NCBI GenBank assembly: GCA_017518735.1
Contig: JAFWTY010000003.1
Coordinates: forward strand, 1 to 64,000
Direction of reading: 5' to 3'
DNA: 64,000 nucleotides
Source of the DNA: Lachnospiraceae bacterium
GTDB lineage: Bacteria; Bacillota; Clostridia; Lachnospirales; Lachnospiraceae
Shown: positions 54,501 to 62,354 of the stretch, one piece after another
Layout of the letters: each line of letters begins with the position of its first letter
How positions within the stretch are numbered: position 1 is the first letter of the stretch
Notes under the pieces: model-generated
The model's database searches: none
What the model was told of the DNA's origin: nothing
The model's input: the letters and a program-made list of their open reading frames with translations, nothing else
Translations under genes and position numbers: made by a program

Positions 54501-55083
54501 TCTGCTCGGAATGCGTCAGCACGGACATATGGAGGCAGTCGGTTTTGAACTTTACTGTAAGATGCTGAATGAAGCAATCCTTACCACAAAAGGTGAAAAA
54601 CCGAAAGAAGATTCCTTTGAGACTCTTGTGGATTTAGACATCAATGCTTATTTGCCGGCGGAGTACATCGTCAACGAACCGCAGAAACTCGAGATGTATC
54701 ATAAGATAGCCTCGATTGAAGGCAAGGTGGATTGTGAGGAATTCAGGGAGGAATTAAAGGACCGCTTCGGAGAACTCCCGAAAGTGGCCGAGAATCTTTT
54801 ACGCGTGGCTCTTTTGAAAGCGCGTGCCAAGGAAGTCTACCTCTCGGAAATCAAAGGCGGAAACGGAAAAATCAAGCTTTCCGTCAAAACAGATGCACCG
54901 ATTCTGGCCGAAAAAGTTCCGGATTTCCTGTTTTCTTTCGGCGGAAAGATGAAGTATACAAGGTACGGAACACCGGGATTTGAGTATTTTTATAACGAAA
55001 ACAACATCCCCGAAATCGAAGAGAGGCAGCTTCTGGAAACCGCGGAGATGCTGGTCGACCGCATGAGAGAATTATACGAGTAG
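51553..55083 (+). CDS. mfd: Transcription-repair coupling factor
   Basis: 1176 residues from a TTG at 51553, chosen because AAAGG precedes it and Mfd proteins begin close to LFDAPLAELREFEE; the frame is open further upstream into pth but with an unlikely basic leader. UvrB-like N-terminal domains, then the RNA polymerase-binding CarD-like domain (LNVGDYVVHESYGVGVYRG), helicase motif I CGDVGYGKTEIAIRAAF, DEEQRFG, and the C-terminal TRCF domain. It removes stalled RNA polymerase and recruits UvrA. Confidence 0.94.
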   Translation: MKLFDAPLAELREFEEVSEALKEGIKSVELTGCTQSGKLHFLHALGAPFDVRIILTSDDLKAKDIAEEYTMYDKNVKFFPAKDFIFYQADIYSDVITADRLKVLRAILEGTPITLVTTFDSLQTPMIPLEILQNHILKITVGSTMEEEAIAAKLTKMGYRRTATVEESGQFAIRGGIVDYFDLTEENPVRIELWGDEVDSIRVFDVQTQRSLTQIRECRVYPAKEFLLSKECRQEGFKRIEKEVKKQAAAFREKSLNEEAHRLEQEWKTLKEQVEEFHETGALEGYIRYFYPKAGDFFDLFGERSRIVFLDEPSKIDRHAEAVEEEFRDSFAHRIEKGYALSGQAELLIPAKDVIRRLKKETVVAFTILDFTSSKLPMKKKINVNMHPVASYNGSVEELLKDLSSYRKKGYRVLVTSSSRTRAKRLAESITDEGITAFYSDNKDRELSPGEVMTCYGTVRQGYEFPALKFVIMSDSDIFGKERKKKKNTKKYSGSRIHDFKELNVGDYVVHESYGVGVYRGIEKVQNDGITKDYMKIEYAGNSNLYVLASGFDAIMKYSSKEGKQPKLNKLGTQEWTKTKTKVHEAVLGVAKDLVELYAARQRGEGHRFSKDTVWQKEFEEMFPYEETEDQLEAIEATKADMESNKIMERLICGDVGYGKTEIAIRAAFKAVMDGYQVLFLVPTTILAEQHYNTFSSRMKDFPIRIELLSRFRTPTEQRKTVERLRKGLTDIVIGTHRILSKDIDPKNLGLLIIDEEQRFGVAHKEKLKKLRQNVDVLTLTATPIPRTLNMSLVGIRDMSVLDEAPQDRQPIQTFVMEYNEEMVREAIVRELARGGQVYYVHNRINDISNVAARVAALVPEARVAFAHGQMNERELEDIMHDFINGELDVLISTTIIETGLDISNVNTIIIDNSDRFGLAQLYQLRGRVGRSNRGAYAFLMYARDKILKEEAEKRLQAIREFTELGSGFKISMRDLEIRGAGNLLGMRQHGHMEAVGFELYCKMLNEAILTTKGEKPKEDSFETLVDLDINAYLPAEYIVNEPQKLEMYHKIASIEGKVDCEEFREELKDRFGELPKVAENLLRVALLKARAKEVYLSEIKGGNGKIKLSVKTDAPILAEKVPDFLFSFGGKMKYTRYGTPGFEYFYNENNIPEIEERQLLETAEMLVDRMRELYE

Positions 55084-55088
55084 CAAAT

Positions 55089-55123
55089 AAAAAGCCCTGT
55101 GAATTGACACAGGGCTTTATTTT
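55089..55123 (+). terminator. Intrinsic terminator after mfd
   Basis: AAAGCCCTGTG-AATTGA-CACAGGGCTTT, then a T-rich run. It also suits the convergent gene at 55138. Confidence 0.85.
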
Positions 55124-55137
55124 TCTGATATTCAATT

Positions 55138-55800
55138 TTATCTGCAGCAGAAGTACTGGTTTCCGATGTGGTCATATACTTCTTTTCCCTGAGGGAACTC
55201 AGCCTGGAATACCAGGGTATCCGGTCCGAGAGCACCTTCGGTAAGAAGCTCATCTGCCCATACATAAACCTGTGCGGGAAGAGGATTTCCGGCTTCCACC
55301 TTCTGGATGGTACGGTAGTCATACTGACCGGGCGCATAAAGAACGTCGGCAAGTGTCTGCGCACCGCTGAAGTGTGTGTTCAGACGATGTAAGATTACGC
55401 TGCCTGCGAGCTTGTGTACACGCTCAATCGTTGCAGGATCATCTTTTGCCCAGGAGAAGAACACGCCTTCTTCCGCGTACATCATCTGTGCCAGAAGTTC
55501 GCGGTTTTCCATCGTATATGCCACGTTGGTGGGAGTAAAGATATCATCTTTTACGGTGGAAATCGCAGGTAAAACTTCTGCTTTTTTGGTCAGCGTGCTG
55601 GTCGCTACGCTGTTTTCGTTTCCAAAAATCAAGGATTCTTCAAAATCCGTCTGGGAGAAGGAAACTTTTTTCTCCCTGTAGTTTGCGCCTACAACAATGG
55701 ATGAGAAAATCGCTGAAACCGCAAGTACAACGCTTACTGCAATGGCTTCTTTTTTGCGAATTGCTCTCCAAATGTTAAGAGCAACAGTTTTTGTTTTCAT
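55138..55800 (-). CDS. SleB/CwlJ-type cell wall hydrolase, membrane anchored
   Basis: 220 residues. A single membrane segment (AIAVSVVLAVSAIFSSIVVG) anchors an outer domain. Residues about 100-210 fit Hydrolase_2: ELLAQMMYAEEG with the catalytic Glu, AGSVILHRLNT, TLADVLYAPGQYD. Such enzymes cut peptidoglycan glycan strands, for spore germination or wall remodelling. No spore genes are near, so a wall role is just as likely. Confidence 0.82.
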   Translation of the reverse strand: MKTKTVALNIWRAIRKKEAIAVSVVLAVSAIFSSIVVGANYREKKVSFSQTDFEESLIFGNENSVATSTLTKKAEVLPAISTVKDDIFTPTNVAYTMENRELLAQMMYAEEGVFFSWAKDDPATIERVHKLAGSVILHRLNTHFSGAQTLADVLYAPGQYDYRTIQKVEAGNPLPAQVYVWADELLTEGALGPDTLVFQAEFPQGKEVYDHIGNQYFCCR

Positions 55801-56118
55801 TTTGTCCTCACATCTTCTTTCCGGAAACCGGTGTTCTGGCTTCCTTTCATACCGATTATTGCGACTATTGTACGGAATTCCCCTCCGACAAATGTTTCAT
55901 GAGTTTCAATCATTATAACAACCACACAACAAAAAAGCAACAAAAAATTAATAAAATGTAACAATTTTGTAACAAATCGGAAAATGTAGTGGAATGCATT
56001 TTTTGAAATAACAAGATGTAGTGGCTTATTTTACAAGAAAAAACAGTTTGTAAACGTTGCCAAGGTGGGGTATAATGCTTTTGTGTCAGAATATGTATGT
56101 TTTCCGTGGAGGACAGTT
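55801..56118. other. Divergent intergenic region upstream of asnS
   Basis: 318 bp of AT-rich sequence. ATGTAGTGG occurs directly near 55984 and 56014. The asnS promoter lies at 56048-56076. No gene seen. Confidence 0.6.
56048..56076 (+). promoter_or_regulatory. Promoter for the asnS operon
   Basis: TTGTAA (56048-56053), 17-bp spacer, TATAAT (56071-56076). Confidence 0.7.
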
Positions 56119-57513
56119 ATGGAAAAGTTAGTAACCATAAGAGAAATTTTTAAAGAAAGAGAAAACTATTTAAATAAGGAAATCTCCGTAGGAGGATGGG
56201 TGCGTTCCAACCGTGACTCCAAGTCCTTCGGCTTCGTTATTATAAACGACGGTTCCTTCTTCGAGCCGTTACAGGTTGTCTATCACGACACCATGGAGAA
56301 TTTCGCCGCAATTGCAAAAATCAATGTCGGTGCGGCTCTCATCGTAAAAGGAACCCTGGTTCCCACGCCCGAAGCAAAACAGCCTTTTGAAATTCAGGCA
56401 ACCGAGATTGTGATCGAAGGTGATTCCACGCCGGATTATCCGCTTCAGAAGAAGCGCCACACAATGGAATATCTTCGTACCATTCCTCATCTTCGCCCGA
56501 GAACCAATACCTTTGAAGCGGTATTCCGCGTTCGTTCCTTAATCGCATATGCAATTCACAAGTTCTTCCAGGAAAGAGACTTTGTATATGTACATACGCC
56601 CCTGATCACCGGCAGTGACTGCGAAGGTGCAGGAGAAATGTTCACCGTAACCACCCTGGATCTTGCAAATGTTCCGATGACAGAGGACGGCAAGGTAGAT
56701 TTCACCAAGGACTTCTTTAACAAAAACACCAACTTAACGGTTTCCGGTCAGTTAAACGGCGAGACTTATGCAATGGCATTCAAAAATATCTATACCTTCG
56801 GTCCCACCTTCCGTGCAGAGAATTCCAACACTACCCGTCATGCGGCAGAGTTCTGGATGATTGAGCCGGAGATGGCTTTTGCGGATCTGGAAGACGATAT
56901 GATGATTGCCGAGAGCATGATCAAATACATCATCAAATATGTTCTTGAAAATGCTCCGGAAGAGATGGCATTCTTCAACAACTTCATCGATAAGGGACTG
57001 ATTGAGCGTCTGGAAGGCGTTGTAAATTCCGAATTCGGTCATGTCACCTATACCGAAGCCATTGAAATCTTAGAGAAAAACAACGACAAATTTGAATACA
57101 AGGTATCCTGGGGTTGCGATCTCCAGACCGAGCATGAGCGTTACTTAACCGAGGAAGTCTTCAAGCGTCCTGTTTTTGTAACCGATTATCCGAAGGAAAT
57201 CAAGGCTTTCTACATGAAACTGAATGAGGACGGCAAGACCGTAGCCGCTATGGACTGCCTCGTACCGGGAATCGGAGAGATTATCGGCGGATCTCAGCGT
57301 GAAGATGATTATGATAAGCTTCTTAAGAGAATGGAAGAACTTGGACTGAAGAAAGAAGATTATGATTTCTATCTGGATCTTCGTAAGTATGGTTCCGCAC
57401 GTCACGCAGGATTCGGACTCGGCTTTGAAAGATGCGTAATGTATGTTACCGGTATGGGCAACATCCGTGACGTCATTCCGTTCCCGAGAACCGTGAATAA
57501 CTGCGAATTATAA
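56119..57513 (+). CDS. asnS: Asparaginyl-tRNA synthetase
   Basis: 464 residues from the ATG at 56119 with GGAGG 6 nt upstream; an earlier in-frame ATG lies at the -10 box and cannot be used. The OB-fold domain ([19 protein letters not shown]) is followed by the class II core ([24 protein letters not shown] motif 2, [16 protein letters not shown] motif 3). It charges tRNA-Asn directly; asnA next door supplies asparagine. Confidence 0.95.
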   Translation: MEKLVTIREIFKERENYLNKEISVGGWVRSNRDSKSFGFVIINDGSFFEPLQVVYHDTMENFAAIAKINVGAALIVKGTLVPTPEAKQPFEIQATEIVIEGDSTPDYPLQKKRHTMEYLRTIPHLRPRTNTFEAVFRVRSLIAYAIHKFFQERDFVYVHTPLITGSDCEGAGEMFTVTTLDLANVPMTEDGKVDFTKDFFNKNTNLTVSGQLNGETYAMAFKNIYTFGPTFRAENSNTTRHAAEFWMIEPEMAFADLEDDMMIAESMIKYIIKYVLENAPEEMAFFNNFIDKGLIERLEGVVNSEFGHVTYTEAIEILEKNNDKFEYKVSWGCDLQTEHERYLTEEVFKRPVFVTDYPKEIKAFYMKLNEDGKTVAAMDCLVPGIGEIIGGSQREDDYDKLLKRMEELGLKKEDYDFYLDLRKYGSARHAGFGLGFERCVMYVTGMGNIRDVIPFPRTVNNCEL

Positions 57514-57526
57514 AGAGGATAAAAAC

Positions 57527-58537
57527 ATGGAAAGAGTATTTTTCCCGAAGGGTTATGAAAGTCCGCAGAGTATCAAAGAAACCGAAAAAGCAATCAAGGA
57601 AGTAAAGGACTATTTTGAGCGCGCGTTATCCGATGCACTCAACTTAACCCGTGTTTCCGCACCTTTATTCGTAACACCGGAGAGCGGTTTGAACGACAAC
57701 CTGAACGGTGTGGAACGTCCTGTTAAATTCGGAATCAAAGAGCAGGGCGACAAGGAAGTCGAAATTGTGCATTCGCTTGCAAAATGGAAACGTCAGGCAT
57801 TGAAGAACTATGGTTTCCGTAAGGGCGAAGGTTTGTATACCGATATGACCGCGATCCGCAGAGATGAGGATACCGATAATCTTCATTCCATCTATGTGGA
57901 CCAGTGGGACTGGGAAAAAATCATAGACAAAGAGGAACGCAATCTCGATACTTTAAAAGAGACGGTTTTCCGTATTTATATGGCAATTAAGCAGACCGAG
58001 TATTATATGTGCGGCAAATACCATTTCATGGATCCGTTCCTTCCAAACGAGATTTCCTTTGTAACCGCACAGGAACTCGAAGACAGATGGCCGGACAAGA
58101 CACCGAAGGAAAGAGAGACTCTGATCACCAAGGAAAAAGGTGCAGTCTTTCTTATGAAGATTGGTGGACCGATGAGAAGCGGAGAGCGTCATGACGGCCG
58201 TGCACCGGACTACGATGACTGGAATTTAAACGGAGATATCCTGGTTTACTATCCGATTCTCGGAATTTCCTTGGAGCTTTCCTCCATGGGTATTCGTGTG
58301 GATGAGGATTCCCTTGCGGCTCAGCTTAAGATGGCAGGTTGCGAGGAGCGTGCAGAGCTTCCGTTCCAGAAGGCAGTTCTGGAAAAGAAACTTCCCTACA
58401 CCATCGGTGGCGGAATCGGACAGTCCAGAATCTGCATGTTCTTCCTGCAGAGAGCACATATCGGTGAAGTACAGTCTTCACTTTGGCCGGAAGAAGTATA
58501 TCAGCTTGCTTCCGAGCATAACGTAAACATTTTGTAA
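57527..58537 (+). CDS. asnA: Aspartate-ammonia ligase
   Basis: 336 residues. APLFVTPESGLNDNLNGVER, VEIVHSLAKWKRQAL and GGGIGQSRICMFFLQ are the AsnA signatures of a class II synthetase-like fold. It makes asparagine from aspartate, ammonia and ATP. It lies 13 bp after asnS, so both enzymes of the asparagine-to-tRNA route are coupled. Confidence 0.95.
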   Translation: MERVFFPKGYESPQSIKETEKAIKEVKDYFERALSDALNLTRVSAPLFVTPESGLNDNLNGVERPVKFGIKEQGDKEVEIVHSLAKWKRQALKNYGFRKGEGLYTDMTAIRRDEDTDNLHSIYVDQWDWEKIIDKEERNLDTLKETVFRIYMAIKQTEYYMCGKYHFMDPFLPNEISFVTAQELEDRWPDKTPKERETLITKEKGAVFLMKIGGPMRSGERHDGRAPDYDDWNLNGDILVYYPILGISLELSSMGIRVDEDSLAAQLKMAGCEERAELPFQKAVLEKKLPYTIGGGIGQSRICMFFLQRAHIGEVQSSLWPEEVYQLASEHNVNIL

Positions 58538-58546
58538 AAGGGATTT

Positions 58547-59179
58547 ATGAAAAAAGTATTACCTCATATTTTGGTGCCGCTGATCTCCTTATGCTGTATC
58601 GTAGGGCTGGATCAGTGGACCAAGTATTTAACAGTTCAAAATCTGTCCGATGGCCATGAAGCGAAATTCATCGGAGAATCCGTTGTGTTCTCCTATCAGC
58701 AGAATCGCGGTATGGCCTGGGGACTGTTTCAAAATAATCAGGTATTGTTTACAGTCCTGACTCTTCTTGCTATTTCGGTGATTATCTTTTTGTATGTCAG
58801 AACTCCCTGGGAGCCGGAATATCGTCCGATTCGTATTGCGGAAGTTATGCTTGTCGGCGGAGCACTCGGAAATCTGATAGACAGAGTATTCCGTTGTGAA
58901 TTGGGTGACGGAAGTCTTTTCCATGGTTATGTTGTGGATATGATTTATGTCAAGGCCATTAATTTCCCGGTCTTTAATGTGGCGGATGTCTTCGTATCGT
59001 TGGCATTTGTGTTCATGATCATTCTGTTGATTTTTGTATACAACGAAGAAGAGTTCAACAAGTGCTTCGGAAACTTCAAACCGAGAAAGGTGAAGGCTGA
59101 GAAGGCGGAAGAGGCTGCCAAAGAGGGAGAGAAAGCCGAAGAAGAGAAAGAGGAAGGCGAAACCGAAGAGGCAGAGTAG
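58547..59179 (+). CDS. lspA: Signal peptidase II with acidic cytoplasmic tail
   Basis: 210 residues to the TAG. Four membrane segments and the two catalytic Asp regions (GALGNLIDRVF and FNVADVFVSLA) identify it; it cuts the signal from prolipoproteins such as the one at 6618. From residue 180 a Glu/Lys/Ala tail begins (KAEKAEEAAKEGEKAEEE). The amber codon at 59177-59179 is followed in the same frame by 46 more acidic codons up to a TGA at 59318-59320, which overlaps the next start as ATGA. Family members usually end near residue 165. Confidence 0.93.
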   Translation: MKKVLPHILVPLISLCCIVGLDQWTKYLTVQNLSDGHEAKFIGESVVFSYQQNRGMAWGLFQNNQVLFTVLTLLAISVIIFLYVRTPWEPEYRPIRIAEVMLVGGALGNLIDRVFRCELGDGSLFHGYVVDMIYVKAINFPVFNVADVFVSLAFVFMIILLIFVYNEEEFNKCFGNFKPRKVKAEKAEEAAKEGEKAEEEKEEGETEEAE

Positions 59180-59320
59180 TCCGAAGAAGAGAATGTAGAA
59201 GAGAAGACAGAAGAAGCCGAAAAGGAAGAAACTGTCGAGACAGAAGAAACTACGGAAGAAGAACCTGCAGAGGATGAAGATGTAGCTGCAGAAGAAAACG
59301 ATAAAGAGGCTGAGTCATGA
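59180..59320 (+). pseudogene. In-frame continuation of the lspA acidic tail after an amber codon
   Basis: 46 codons (SEEENVEEKTEEAEKEETVE and on to NDKEAES) in the lspA frame and with the same composition as the tail before the stop. The final TGA overlaps the ATG of the gene at 59317. It looks like the former end of lspA, cut off by a point mutation, or a tail made by readthrough. Confidence 0.6.
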
Positions 59321-60108
59321 GAATAATTGATGCACATACACATATTTTTCCTAGCAAAATAGCATTCAAGGCCTCGGAATCCATCGGAAATTTCTATGGA
59401 ATTCCCATGCATTCCGATGCATCGCCGGAAAGCCTCTTACGTTTACAGGCAGAGCTTGGAAGCGAACATTGTCTGGTATGTTCCTCTGCGCTTTCCCCTG
59501 CACAGGTGGAAACCATTAACAATTTCATTGTGAACGAATGCAACGAGCATCCGGAATTCATCGGTCTTGCAGCAATGCATAAAGATTATGAGAACTTCGA
59601 AGAAGAACTGGATCGTGTAAAAAGCCTTGGCTTAAAAGGCGTAAAATTCCATCATGACATGCAGGGATATGCAATTGATGATCCGAAATGTATGCCGATA
59701 TACGAGGCTATGGAGCGGAAGGGAATGATTCTTTTGCTTCATATGGGCGATGCCAGATATGAATTTACAAACCCTCACCGCCTGAAAGAAATTGCACTGC
59801 GTTTCCCGAATCTTACCATTGTCGGTGCTCACTTCGGCGGATACAGCGAATGGGACGAGGCATATCGCATGCCGAAGTTACCGAATGTATATTATGATAC
59901 ATCTTCCAGTTTATTTATGCTGGAACCACAGATGGCAGTACGTTTCATCGATCATTTCGGTCCCGAGAAATATTTCTTCGGTTCCGACTTCCCGATGTGG
60001 AATCCGAAGCAGGAACTGGATCGCTTCATGAATCTGGGATTGAGCGATGAAGTAAATAAGATGATCTTGTATGATAATTTTGCAAGAGTTTTTGATTTAA
60101 AGGACTAG
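59317..60108 (+). CDS. Amidohydrolase-family metal hydrolase
   Basis: 263 residues, a TIM-barrel of the amidohydrolase_2 type. Metal ligands appear in DAHTH (His7, His9), LLLHMGD, VGAHFGG and GSDFPMWNP. It could be a decarboxylase or lactonase-like enzyme; the substrate is not visible. It starts inside the stop of the lspA tail and is followed after 1 bp by an HD hydrolase gene. Confidence 0.82.
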   Translation: MRIIDAHTHIFPSKIAFKASESIGNFYGIPMHSDASPESLLRLQAELGSEHCLVCSSALSPAQVETINNFIVNECNEHPEFIGLAAMHKDYENFEEELDRVKSLGLKGVKFHHDMQGYAIDDPKCMPIYEAMERKGMILLLHMGDARYEFTNPHRLKEIALRFPNLTIVGAHFGGYSEWDEAYRMPKLPNVYYDTSSSLFMLEPQMAVRFIDHFGPEKYFFGSDFPMWNPKQELDRFMNLGLSDEVNKMILYDNFARVFDLKD

Positions 60109-60109
60109 C

Positions 60110-61375
60110 ATGGCACATTACATTAAGCTGTCGGATGGAATCCAGGAAAAAATCATACAAGACCGGAAAAACAATGTAACGAATCCGTACGCTTTTCCCG
60201 ATGAAAAAGCAGTACGAAGGGACGAAAGCCATGATAAGGCAACTCTTTGGAGACCGGCATTTGTTCGGGACGTGGAAAAAATCATGCACGTCCCTTTTTA
60301 TTCCCGTTACATGGATAAAACCCAGGTCTTTTCGCTGGTGGCAAACGATGACGTAAGCCGCCGTGCTCTTCATGTGCAAATCGTTTCCAGAATTGCAAGA
60401 AACATCGGAAAGATGCTGAACTTAAACATCGATCTGATTGAAGCCATCAGTCTCGGTCACGACATCGGACATACCCCCTTCGGTCATTCCGGTGAGTACA
60501 AACTGAGCGAATTGTATCAGGGCGAATGCGGAAGGTTTTTCAATCACAACATTCACTCCGCAAGAGTGCTGGATGAGATTTTTCCGCTCAACTTAACCCT
60601 CCAGACGCTGGATGGAATTATCTGTCATAACGGAGAAATGGAAGCCCAAAAATATGAGCCGGAAGCTTACGATTCTTTTGCCGTTTTTGATGAAAAAATG
60701 GAAAACTGTTATCGGAACGAAAAAGCCATTTCGGGACTCGTACCCAATACTCTGGAAGGCTGTGTAATGAGGATTTCCGATATCATTGCATATCTCGGAA
60801 AGGACAGGCAGGACGCTATGCGGCTGGGATTTTTGCCGCAGGATGCGGAGTTTTCCAAGGGAGCCATCGGCGAAAGCAATGCCGAAATCATCAACAACAT
60901 GATTGTAAACATTGTCGAGAACAGTTACGGAAAACCGTTTTTGTCGATGGATGAAGAATTCTTCGAAGCGCTTTCCAAAGCAAAGAGGGATAATTACGAA
61001 TACATTTACAAATCGGAAAAAATGTTGAAGGTGTTCACCGACACCATCAATCCGATGTTTGAAATGATGTTTGAAGAACTGCTAAAGCAGGCCAAGGAAA
61101 AGGATGCCAATTCGGTTCTCTACCGTCATCACGTCAAGTATATCGAAGAGCAGACGGAGAAATATGCGGACATCAAAAAGTCCCGCGCCGATGCACCGGA
61201 CGAAGGAAGAGGAAAGATAAGAAGGTCCGTTGTCTATCGCGACAATGCACCCTGTGATTTGGTGGTGGACTACATCGCCGGAATGACGGATGATTACTTT
61301 GTGGATCTGTTCCATTATCTCTTCCCGAAGAGTTCCCTGAACGTGGAATACAAAGGGTATTTTAAGAAAGAGTAA
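60110..61375 (+). CDS. HD-domain dNTP triphosphohydrolase-like protein
   Basis: 421 residues. The HD motif GHDIGHTPFGHSGE (His117, Asp118) with the upstream His88 in RRALHVQIVSRIARNIG fits the dGTPase-like subgroup. It probably removes triphosphate from deoxynucleotides, controlling the dNTP pool. It begins directly after the amidohydrolase stop. Confidence 0.82.
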   Translation: MAHYIKLSDGIQEKIIQDRKNNVTNPYAFPDEKAVRRDESHDKATLWRPAFVRDVEKIMHVPFYSRYMDKTQVFSLVANDDVSRRALHVQIVSRIARNIGKMLNLNIDLIEAISLGHDIGHTPFGHSGEYKLSELYQGECGRFFNHNIHSARVLDEIFPLNLTLQTLDGIICHNGEMEAQKYEPEAYDSFAVFDEKMENCYRNEKAISGLVPNTLEGCVMRISDIIAYLGKDRQDAMRLGFLPQDAEFSKGAIGESNAEIINNMIVNIVENSYGKPFLSMDEEFFEALSKAKRDNYEYIYKSEKMLKVFTDTINPMFEMMFEELLKQAKEKDANSVLYRHHVKYIEEQTEKYADIKKSRADAPDEGRGKIRRSVVYRDNAPCDLVVDYIAGMTDDYFVDLFHYLFPKSSLNVEYKGYFKKE

Positions 61376-61485
61376 GAAACGTTTCGGAAGTTTGCAAGAA
61401 AGAGTTTTTTGTAGTAAAATGAATTGTTGCCAAGGTTCTGTGGGGCATGATCCTGGCAGAAGCAAGAGGATATAAGGGGTTACAA

Positions 61486-62112
61486 ATGGATGAGAATAAT
61501 GCCAGTGTAGAAAGCTGGGAAGAAGTTATACTGATCTATAATTCTGCGATGAAGGAAATGGTTACGCGTCTGGAGATTTTAAACAACGAATTCCAGCACA
61601 CCCATTCCTACAATCCGATCGAGCATTTGAAATCGCGTATCAAGACGCCTGAGAGCATCGTAAAGAAGCTTCGCAGACACGGATACGAATCCTCGATTGA
61701 AAACATGGTCAATCATGTAAAAGACATCGCAGGTGTGCGCGTAATCTGTTCCTTTACATCGGACGTTTACGAAATCGCACAGATGATCATGAATCAGAGT
61801 GATATCGAAGTAATCTCGGTGAAGGATTATATCAAAAATCCCAAGCCCAGCGGATACATGAGTTATCACATCATCGCCTCCGTACCGGTTTATCTGTCCG
61901 ACAGAAAACTGGATACCAAGGTAGAGATTCAGATTCGTACGGTTGCCATGGATTTCTGGGCATCCTTGGAGCATAAGATTAATTACAAGTTCGACGGAAA
62001 CGTTCCGGAAGAAATCCGTACCCAGCTTGTAGACTGTGCCGCACGTATCCGTGATTTGGATGACCGTATGTTGCATTTGAATGAAGAAGTGCAGCAGGCA
62101 AATTCACAATAA
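61486..62112 (+). CDS. Small alarmone synthetase (RelP/RelQ type)
   Basis: 208 residues from the ATG at 61486 with AAGGGG upstream. Only the synthetase domain is present: RIKTPESIVKKLRRHG, YIKNPKPSGYMSYHI and VEIQIRTVAMDFWASLEHKI. There is no HD hydrolase or TGS part. It makes (p)ppGpp from GTP or GDP and ATP in stress. Followed by a tRNA gene. Confidence 0.92.
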   Translation: MDENNASVESWEEVILIYNSAMKEMVTRLEILNNEFQHTHSYNPIEHLKSRIKTPESIVKKLRRHGYESSIENMVNHVKDIAGVRVICSFTSDVYEIAQMIMNQSDIEVISVKDYIKNPKPSGYMSYHIIASVPVYLSDRKLDTKVEIQIRTVAMDFWASLEHKINYKFDGNVPEEIRTQLVDCAARIRDLDDRMLHLNEEVQQANSQ

Positions 62113-62141
62113 ATCTACGATAGTAGTTTTATTATAAAAAA

Positions 62142-62230
62142 GGAGTTGTACCCAAGTGGTTGTAAGGGACCGCACTCGAAATGCGGCAGGCCGCGTAAGT
62201 GGTGCGAGGGTTCGAATCCCTCCAACTCCG
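62142..62230 (+). tRNA. tRNA-Ser (anticodon CGA)
   Basis: The acceptor stem GGAGTTG pairs with CAACTCC. The anticodon stem CCGCA-CTCGAAA-TGCGG has CGA at 62177-62179. The long variable arm and the TTCGAATCC loop are typical of serine tRNA. The 3' CCA is not encoded. Confidence 0.95.
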
Positions 62231-62232
62231 TG

Positions 62233-62268
62233 AAAAAAGATTCCTCGAAAAGAGGAATCTTTTTTCTT
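62233..62268 (+). terminator. Intrinsic terminator after tRNA-Ser
   Basis: AAAAAAGATTCCTC-GAAAA-GAGGAATCTTTTTT, a 14-bp stem with a T run. Confidence 0.9.
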
Positions 62269-62354
62269 TGCCGGGAAGCCGGCATTTTTTATTTTTTAAA
62301 CTTTGTTTAAGGTTCTCTCATTAAACTGAAGACATTAGTACATAGGAATCCATT

